A stretch of DNA of 64,000 nt, taken from Isoetes taiwanensis. Lineage: Eukaryota > Streptophyta > Lycopodiopsida > Isoetales > Isoetaceae. The position numbers and the translations under genes were made by a program. The notes beneath the pieces are model-generated. The model worked only from the letters and a program-made list of their open reading frames with translations. It was not told where the DNA came from and made no database searches. How positions within the stretch are numbered: the stretch's first letter is position 1; each line of letters opens with the position of its first letter. The stretch covers positions 1,573,200 to 1,637,199 of the forward strand of contig JAJEKV010000019.1 in the NCBI GenBank assembly GCA_021234155.1, given 5' to 3'. Shown piece by piece: positions 57,012 to 64,000 of the stretch.

Positions 57012-58395
57012 CTAGAAATGGAGCCCAGCGTTGCTGGGCATAGCTAAGAACTGACATTTTTAAAATTGCACAATTAAGAGCATTCAATTGCATTTCCCAG
57101 TTCCCCCAAAGTTCCCCTAGTTTTTTCCCTTTGCCTTTTCTGGCTTTCGCTTTCTTTTGAACTTCCTCTTGTCGTCTTTTCTTTTTTGGTTTTCTCATTT
57201 ACCTTTTTCCACTATCCCATTTCTTCCATTTTCCTTTTCCATTTTTTGCCCCTTCCTTGTTTTTTCCTTTCTATTTTTCCCTTCCTTTTCTCCTATTCTG
57301 TTTGCCCTTTACTTTTTGCCTTTCTCCTTTTTTCTTTTTCTTTTTCCCTTTTTCGTTTTTCCTTTCGTCTAATTCTCCCTTTCCCTTTTTCTCTTTTCCC
57401 TTTCCCTTTTGCCCTTTACCCATCCCTATGCTTCCCTTTTTCCTATTCTCCTTTCCCTTTTCTCTTTTCCATTTTCCCACTTCCCGTTTTTCCCATTTTT
57501 TTTTCCTTTTTTATTTCCCTCTCTTCATTTCACCTTCTCTTTTTCCTTTTATCTTTTTCCTTTTCTCCCCTTCTCTTCCCTTTCCTTTGATCAAGTCTTC
57601 CCTTTCACCTTTGAATGCTTTCCTTTCCCTTTTAAAATTTTTATTTTTTCCATTCCCTTTCCTCTCCTCCCAAACCCCCCTTTCTCTTTTCCCTTTTTTT
57701 CCCCACCCATTTCTCCCCAAGGCGCCCTTTTCCTTTTCTCTTTTCCCTTTCCATTTTTTGTATCAAAGTATGCCCTTTTTTGCAAAATCGAACTAAATGT
57801 TTTAAGTTGGAGAACTCCAATTTTTTCGGTCCTCCCCTTTTAACATTGCTAAAATGTTGCCAATTCGGTCCTTTTTAAGCTTCCATTGAAGAAGATAGTG
57901 GTTTTGCAAGCTTTCCTTGGTTGTTTTTGCCTTCCATTTTCCCTTTTTAATGCCTTTTTTGACCCTTTTTTATAACAAAAAGTCATTTTTTTTATTTTTA
58001 AGAGGGACTTCTCTTCCCCTTTTCCCTTCCCCACTTTTTTTGTATTTTTCCTTATTTCAATTTCCCCTTCCTTTTCTATTTTCAAGTCTTTTCCTTTTTT
58101 TTAAATATTTTTTTTTTTTTTATTTTTCTATGTCCCCATTTTACTTTCTCCCTTTCCTTTTGCCCTTTTTTTTGACTTTTCCCTCCCTTTTCCTTTTTCT
58201 CCATTTTCCCTATCTTTTGTATGTTTTCACTTTCCCCTTTTTCACTTCCCTTCATTTTTGTAGGTTTTGTTTTAGAATCTTATTGAATATGAGTCAAGAT
58301 GTCATCTTTTCACCATTAAATGCGATCAAATCCTCAATCGTTCGATCTTTTACGTCTCCATGGAAGACACACGCTATATTTTTATAATATAAAGA
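57012..58395 (-). mobile_element. Non-autonomous Helitron with polypyrimidine interior
   Basis: Absent from U1 and U2 at the same site. Read on the minus strand: 5' end TCTTTATATTATAAAAATAT followed by AGCGTGTG, and 3' end hairpin GCCCAGC-AAC-GCTGGGC (57,023-57,039), seven bases, then CTAG. Flanks are AAGACA on the left and TTATATGG on the right, so the empty site is A|T with no target duplication, as expected for a Helitron. No Rep/helicase domain inside. The hairpin is identical to the one at 42,295, so the two elements belong to one family. Confidence 0.85.
57125..58265. repeat. Polypyrimidine/polypurine tract (about 1.1 kb)
   Basis: The plus strand is almost pure T and C (TTTTCCCTTT and variants) with rare interruptions near 57,770-57,920. 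It produces long Phe/Ser/Pro or Lys/Glu/Gly frames on the two strands that have no protein features. Confidence 0.9.
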
Positions 58396-59904
58396 TTATA
58401 TGGAACGGTAACTTGCTTTTTTCGTGATGCCATCTCCATGCTATTCCTAAGACATTATATGGAACGGTAATTGCTCAAGGACGTAGAAATGTGTTGGAAC
58501 ATAGACTTTCATTTGTAACCTACAGAGTGACATGAATAATTCAAGCTCTGGGAAGACTTTCGTTTACAGCTCCCCCTTCCCCCCTGGGCCCCCGCGGAAA
58601 ACACCACCGGAAAATTGCAGATGAGGAAAAAACAGGAAAAAAATGGATAAAAAGCACGAGAAAGTGTTTAAAACATGCAAAAAATTGCCGGAAAAAACTT
58701 TTCCCAAAAAGGGGGAAGGTACTTACTTCTCTATGTTGATGCATGTGGTCACGTGATAGTGCTCAAAGATTTATGATTATCTTCAAGATTGGGCTAGTTG
58801 AACATGCATGTAAACGTTGACACTTCTACTATCGTGAATGTAATAAGATCAATGTCTTTAAGACAGAAAACCGTAACAATGGACATGCCAGATATAAGTA
58901 TATTTTTATGTGTACATTGAATCTTCTTTAGAATAGAGCGGTGCACTACATCATACAACAAGATTTGACTATGTAGAATTATCTTCTATGAAAATGACAT
59001 CATATGCATGTATTACACATGTTTATTTCCCTTCCATGAAAAAATAAAAGTTAGAACACCAAATCTTTAATTATTTGCTACCAAAGAGCATTTTAACTTT
59101 GACACAACAAATTTTGTAAGTGAAAGTCCCCAATCTGACAAAGATCACACCTAGATCAGATGGCAACCTATGAAAAAACCATCCACTTTACATTTTGCCA
59201 TCGAAGTTGATAATTTGGCGAGTATCACACCTAGATTAGATGGCAATCTACGAAAAAAGCCACTTACTTTATATTCTCCCATCGAAGCCAATTGTTTGTT
59301 CGCACGTCTTGAATCTTTCAAAGAATGTATAGTTATGCAACATTTTGTCCATTCCATGATGTCGTTGTACAAATTGAGTACGTGAATAGCAAAAGAAATC
59401 TGTTACACATATAAGCACCTATTAAGAATTTGTTGCGACTGTCGCCGCAACAAATTCTTGTATTTATGCAATGCTATCAAATGTCCATGGTTTTTCTTCT
59501 TATATTTATTCAAAGATTTATGATGGGTCGAATATAGATATGTCATTTTGTTAACAAGTGTCCATGGCTTCCTTCCTTATATTTATCCAAGAATTGATGA
59601 TGAGACTGTATGCCATGTCGTCTAGGGTTCATGATGAAAATAAATGGTGTTTTGCTATCAAATGTCCATGGTTTTTTTTCCTTAACTTCAAGCAGCATGA
59701 TGAGATGTATGCTATGGTCGTCTAGGGGTATGAGAATATATGCTAGGTGTAGACATTTGGTAACACCACTTTTGTCAGGAGAATGCAGCATTTGTGTTTC
59801 ACATTTTCACAAATATCATTGAAAGGACACCCAACGTAGTCTGTTAATTGAATATGTGAAACATTTATAAGTAAATGTCATAGCCCATATCGAGGTACAC
59901 AAAT
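58396..59904. other. U3 spacer after the Helitron, no gene recognised
   Basis: Collinear with U2 from about 37,300: purine-rich patch, minisatellite (about 59,140-59,300), perfect 14-bp inverted repeat (59,424-59,459) and TGTCCATGG repeats. Ends at CACAAATA where the LINE tail starts. Confidence 0.6.
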
Positions 59905-59926
59905 AGAATAGAATAGAATAGAATAT
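59905..59926 (-). repeat. LINE 3' tail, pentanucleotide repeat
   Basis: GAATA repeated about four times on the plus strand, (TATTC)n on the element strand, in place of poly(A). Confidence 0.75.
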
Positions 59927-60172
59927 ACATTAATGTCCCTTGTGCCGCGAGGCCCCTGGACTTGTGTAGCATGGGCGAGCTCCCTAAAAGGGTGCTACTA
60001 GCACATCACGCTGTTATGATGTAGCCTTTTCTGAAGGCTGACTTTTTTTCTTTTATTACCAACATCCTGTTTTAACTTGGCTTCATGGCCGTGCAGTGGT
60101 GCGTCGTTATCAATCAGCTGTTAGCTGAGCAATTTGTATGGGGTTTTATGACCCGCTTTTGTACGGATCATA

Positions 60173-60960
60173 TTACGAACCCTCTTTCACTGTGTACTTC
60201 TCTATATGCGGCGGCGTTCTGCGGATCGGCGTCGCCAAATCTCGAGCGATTACGTTATTGTCATCCCTGAGCCCAGTGTTTCCCCATCTTATGCTTACGT
60301 ATTTGTCTCGATATCTCAAAATTAAAATTGGGCGGTCGTTAATCATGTGATTCTCATCCTCTACTCTCCCATCGTCCACGGTTACGCATATCCCATCCTC
60401 CTTGTCTATTCCTCTCCACTGTCCTTTTTCGATTCTTAGGTCATGACTTCCCATCCACGAATCTAGCCGGGATGTCTCTTACGGTTTTCCCGATATGTTA
60501 TCCCAATACATCGGTGTCCTATTTGCTGATCCTCGGGTTGAAAACTTGCATGAGCCAGTGTCTTGGGTCTGTGTGTCTTTGCGTTACACGCTCTTGTGGC
60601 TCTATCTCGCCCCCCTCATTCCATCGCCCTTCCTTTATTAGGTCGCTCAAGTTTAATCCCATCTCTCTGGTCCAGTTTGCCACATCTTTAAACCATCCAC
60701 TGCCTATGAGGATGTGTGATTTTGCTGATTCGTTAATTGCAATACTAGACAATTTCCCTTGGATGTCTCCTGCATTGTCCCTGATCAAGTACCTTATGGT
60801 TCTCTCCTACGCTCTCACCTCCATTGGTTTTTGCCATGTTTCGAGGATCATGATTGTCAGTGGCATATTTGTCCTTACTCTAAATTCACATGCATTGCCC
60901 TTTGCTGAGGATTCCTTCCTCGCTTTTCCCATTTTAAATCTGTGAGGCTCGCCCCCCGTG
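60173..60960 (-). pseudogene. LINE ORF, C-terminal region
   Basis: Downstream of the reverse transcriptase, frames at 60,519-60,788 and 60,173-60,454 read WFKDVANWTREMGLNLSDLI and RDKYVSIRWGNTGLRDDNNV. They are in different frames with a stop between. Function of this region is unknown. Confidence 0.6.
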
Positions 60961-60965
60961 CTTCG

Positions 60966-61586
60966 CTATATAAGCGAGTGGTGGCTACCATTTGCCCCGA
61001 ATAAGTAACATTTGATGTCCCAATCAATTATTCTGCTTCTGTTGCAAAAATTCTTCATGTTGAAATAACTCCCTATAGTTGATTGGAACCTGGCGTCTGC
61101 TCCTTTGGCCCATTTCCCTGTGCCATGCGCATCGTACCCTAAATATCTGTATTCCGTTGCTTCCTCTATTTCCTTTTCCTTATATTTGAAGGGTCTATGC
61201 CTGTTCTTATGACCAAAGATGACTATCTTAGTTTTTGCTAGATTTACAATCAGCCCTGTTTCTTCACAGAATTGTTCTAGAATTTTTAGCAGTCTGTGCA
61301 TCCCTTTGTTTTTTGTGGCCATCATGCTTAGATCGTCAGCATATAGCATAATTAGTACCTTCGTGTCTCCTAGCGTAGGAGCGTATTCGTCCCCTTGCTG
61401 TTCTGTTATGTATCCTTGCAAAGCATCTATGTATATTCCAAACAGAGTTGGGGATAACAGGAAGCCCTGCTTTACGCCTGTGTCACAGATTATTGGCTGT
61501 CCTCCTTGTTCTATCTTAGCATACACCTCATGGTATAGTCTTGCAATCGACCCTACCATATTTATCGGGGCTTGCATGTCCATCAA
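60966..61586 (-). pseudogene. LINE reverse transcriptase, palm and thumb part
   Basis: 206-residue frame with RT motif B TGVKQGFLLSPTLFGIYID (residues 36-54), the catalytic box LYADD (81-85), motif D-like GLIVNLAKTKIVIFG (111-125) and YRYLG (146-150). Both catalytic Asp of the YADD box are present, but the motif A part is in another frame (61,528-61,878), so the enzyme is split and inactive. Confidence 0.9.
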
Positions 61587-61878
61587 TCTTTGTAATAGCT
61601 TCTCCTCGATCGTATTTTAATGCTTTCACGAAATCTACAAAGCAACGGATGATCTTCCTTCCCCTAGTGCTTTTGTTACGTTCTCTATTAATATCCCGAG
61701 AGTTACTAGATGATCGGTGGTTGAGTGTTCCGCCTGAATCCCGCTTTGCCCTTGTGCTCTCATGTTTCCTTCTTACGCCCCACTTCTTTAGTTTGTTATC
61801 CAAGACTTTTCCAAACCATTTTGCAAAGATGGAGCTCACCATTATCGTCCTATAGTTCCCTGGATCCCCTTGCTTCAC
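61528..61878 (-). pseudogene. LINE reverse transcriptase, finger part with motif A
   Basis: 116-residue frame with GDPGNYRTIMVSSIFAKWF at the start and FVDFVKALKYD (motif A) near residue 80. Between them the correct reading needs another frame (HSTTDHLVTLGILIENV), so at least two frameshifts lie inside. Confidence 0.85.
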
Positions 61879-62095
61879 GCCTTATGCGAGGTATGACTCT
61901 TGTTGTATGTCCATCTATCTAGAAGCCCCATGGTGTATGATGCCGTTTGAAAATGTCCGTGGACCATGTCGCCAATTTACGTCTCGACACTTCAAATTCC
62001 GCCTACGAACCATATAGATCCGGTGCTTTATGGTTAGCCATCTTGTTTAGGGCTATCATTATTTCTAGCATGTTGAAGCATGGTTTGTCCGCGTC

Positions 62096-62785
62096 CTATA
62101 ACATTGGTATTGGCACTGGAGGTGCCCCTGTCTTATACAATTTATCCAGGTAATTCTCCCATCCCGCTGTTCCAATACCGTCTTGTTCATTCCTTGTTTT
62201 CATATTATTGTCCCCTTCCTTCTGTTTGAGTCCCCTCCAAAATCTTCGGGGCTGTTTCTTCAATAATTTTCCCATGTACCATTGGTGTTGTAGCAGGTTA
62301 TTATATCGTTTCTTCTTTAGCAATCTTATGTATGCTGCTTTTTCTTTCTGGTATGTCTCCTTTCCTCTGTGTTCTTTTGTTTTCCTTTTCTGCTCTCTAC
62401 ACTCGTCATCATACCATACTGATGCTTTGAATGCCCTGTTCTTTCTGATTCTGTTCCTTTTCCCAAACACCTCTGTTGCTACTCTTACCATGATGTCATT
62501 GAGGGCATTTCCATTGTCCTTTGCATTGGGTTCTCCCCATTCCCATTTTCCCATTTCCTCCCTGACTGTTTGTATGAATGTATCTGTGTATTTCTCTTGG
62601 AATTGGATCCTCACTCTGGCTTTCTTATCCTCCTCTCTCCCTTTGTTATTAATCTGTGGCGTCCCATCCATTCTGAGTGCTAACTTTATCAGTCTATGGC
62701 TTTCCCTTTTTCCAGTCGGCCATTCCTGTAGCATTAGTCCTTCTATTCTTCCTACTGTTTGGTCATTCAAGATTACATAATCCAC
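62096..62785 (-). pseudogene. LINE endonuclease end and EN-RT linker
   Basis: 229-residue frame starting MDYVILNDQT, typical of the end of an APE-type LINE endonuclease, with ESHRLIKL in place of the SDH-type motif (D changed to E or lost), then WYDDECREQKR and QPRRFWRGLKQKE, which are usual linker landmarks. Confidence 0.85.
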
Positions 62786-63001
62786 TATGCTCTTGCCATG
62801 TGCATTCTGGCTCGTAAAACCCCCCGATCACCATTTTTTTACTCCACTAGCTATGATCATCCCTGTTGCCGTGCACACTTCCAGCAGTAATTCACCTCTA
62901 GCGTTGACTTCTGCTTTATCCTCTGTATCTCTCTGCCATTCCTGTGTTCTTGCCGTGTACGTTATCTGTCCATCCTTCTCATCCGTGTTTGTGCTTTATG
63001 C

Positions 63002-63492
63002 CTATTCCTGTCTGGTTCTGGCGTTTAAGTCCCCTACTAGTATTATTGGTCCCTGTTCTTTCCATTTCATTGTATTTTCCCCTAGGTCCAGCAATTCTAG
63101 CTTATCACTGTTTGGCGGATAATATGTAATTATCAGAAATATGTCTTGTTTGTTTTTCAATTGGACATTCAACACCATATATCTTTTATTGATATCTGAA
63201 TGTAACATACATGCACTGTTAACTATACTATTCCTTACATAACAGGCCAGACCTGCACTTCCCCTCCTATCTTGAAATCCTTGTCTTTCCAAAGACGTGA
63301 ACAACCGTATCCTTCTTCCTCTGGCAGCCTCTTTGACGTTATGCTCCCATGTTTTACGCAGCATATTATGTCAAAACCGTGGGCATCTTCTAGTCTCTCC
63401 GTATCCCACGGGTCACCCCCAGACAGCCCAAAGACCATATTGTCGGTCTTTTTTCTGGTTGCTCCTTCTCCTTTCAGTCCCTTCCGTACCAT
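63002..63492 (-). pseudogene. LINE endonuclease, central part
   Basis: The frame at 63,002-63,364 contains GSAGLACYVRNS, IITYYPPNSDKLE (YYPP at residues 81-84) and ILVGDLNAR (GDLNAR at 111-116), characteristic of APE endonucleases. The preceding DAHGFDIICCVKHG is in another frame (63,235-63,492). Sequence beyond 63,500 on this strand is too decayed to read. Confidence 0.85.
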
Positions 63493-64000
63493 TGCATGTT
63501 CTTCTCGGTCTTCCTCTTGTCTTCATTGTTTGGTTGGCCCCACCTCCCCCCTACTGTGTTGTTCGGTTTTCGTTTCCCTTCGCCCGCTTCTTCCCCCTTC
63601 TCTGTTCTGATTACCCTCAATGTGATGTCGCCCTCGGTTCTTCCCGGTCACGCTCTCACCTACGTTGCATTGCCTTCCGTGTATGTATTTTCCTTTCTCG
63701 CTTCAACGATTTTGCTATTCTGCACCTCCCGTGTACGTTCTTGCGGTTAGATTGGATTTTGTTCCCCTTACCCTCTTGTGAAGGTAGACTTTGCCATTCT
63801 TGACCCCACCAGATCCCTGCTTGGTTCAGCTCCACGGCTTTAGCTAGCTCCCCGTGTAGCCCGACGTTGCATTACCGGTTAGAGACTCGTACTTTGATTC
63901 CATTCCTTAATGCGGATCCCATCCCATAAGATTCTTTCTTTGGTTGCCAAATCCCTCAATGTCGGTTTATATGCCTTGATCTCCCCTCCATTGGCTTTGT

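Larger units (their letters stand above)
52166..59904. repeat. Tandem composite unit U3 (interrupted copy)
   Basis: Seen: collinear with U2 at an offset of about 19,680 for its first 4.8 kb, then interrupted by a 1.38-kb Helitron. It resumes at 58,396 and stops abruptly at 59,904, where the same point in U2 is about 38,828 and a LINE tail begins. The missing remainder is expected beyond the LINE, outside the window. Confidence 0.85.
59905..64000 (-). mobile_element. LINE retrotransposon, decayed, 3' part (5' end beyond window)
   Basis: Minus-strand order: endonuclease, linker, reverse transcriptase, C-terminal region, short 3' UTR, (TTCTA)n tail. Multiple frameshifts and stops break the single long ORF. 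It interrupts U3 exactly, with the tail on the unit side, as expected for target-primed insertion. The clade (L1, RTE or other) is not determined. Confidence 0.9.

Noticed and set aside
57186-57843. Long Phe/Ser/Pro-rich ORFs (134-179 residues) and Lys/Gly/Glu-rich ORFs on the other strand
   Set aside because: They are translations of the polypyrimidine tract inside the Helitron; no domain, signal or conserved start.
57917-58387. 156-residue Phe/Leu-rich ORF that could look like a membrane protein
   Set aside because: Same low-complexity tract; hydrophobicity comes from TTT/CTT codons only.
60472-60945. 157-residue + strand ORF with hydrophobic stretches
   Set aside because: Antisense to the LINE C-terminal region.
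62208-62780. 190-residue + strand ORF
   Set aside because: Shadow of the LINE linker region, which has recognisable motifs on the minus strand.
1-64000. tRNA or rRNA genes
   Set aside because: No cloverleaf or rRNA-like conserved stretch was noticed on either strand by eye.

Overview
The window looks like nuclear DNA of a land plant. It carries introns, plant-type gene fragments (plant-like N-acetylglucosaminyltransferase II, an NADK1-like NAD kinase, a calmodulin-like protein and several pentatricopeptide-repeat pieces), a LINE, an LTR element with an Asp-tRNA-type primer site, and Helitron ends. The density of PPR fragments and of transposon debris would suit a large non-seed-plant genome such as a fern, but that is a weak inference. 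I see no intact protein-coding gene: every recognisable gene is partial or broken.

Layout. Most of the window is a head-to-tail array of a composite unit of about 19 kb. Measured from one landmark (a CCGCCGG-rich patch at 13,515, 32,449 and 52,166), the copies are U0 (1-13,514, left end outside the window), U1 (13,515-32,448), U2 (32,449-52,165) and U3 (52,166-59,904, then interrupted). The order in a unit is: CCGCCGG-rich patch; a last exon of MGAT2/GnT-II; an unrecognised ORF; two NAD kinase exons; a PPR C-terminal (E-motif) fragment; a second unrecognised ORF; AT-rich spacer with short tandem repeats; a 2.7-kb non-autonomous LTR element; PPR fragments on the + strand; PPR fragments on the - strand; and calmodulin-like fragments arranged as foldbacks around a 195-bp palindrome.

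Unit-specific changes. U1 has a private 2.7-kb segment (26,241-28,984) that starts with what looks like a LINE 3' tail, and has the fullest foldback (28,985-32,357). U2 has an internal tandem duplication of about 5.5 kb (about 40,306-45,820, repeated as about 45,842-51,229). U3 carries a private 1.38-kb Helitron (57,012-58,395, - strand) filled with a polypyrimidine tract, and is then cut by a decayed LINE (59,905 to beyond 64,000, - strand).

The most striking pattern is that U0 and the second half of U1 differ from U2 mainly at CAG/CTG trinucleotides, which become CGG, ACG or CG. In plants these are CHG methylation sites, so part of the apparent decay may be long-read consensus error and not mutation. 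How the genes work together cannot be described as a pathway: the gene pieces look captured or duplicated together and do not appear to cooperate.
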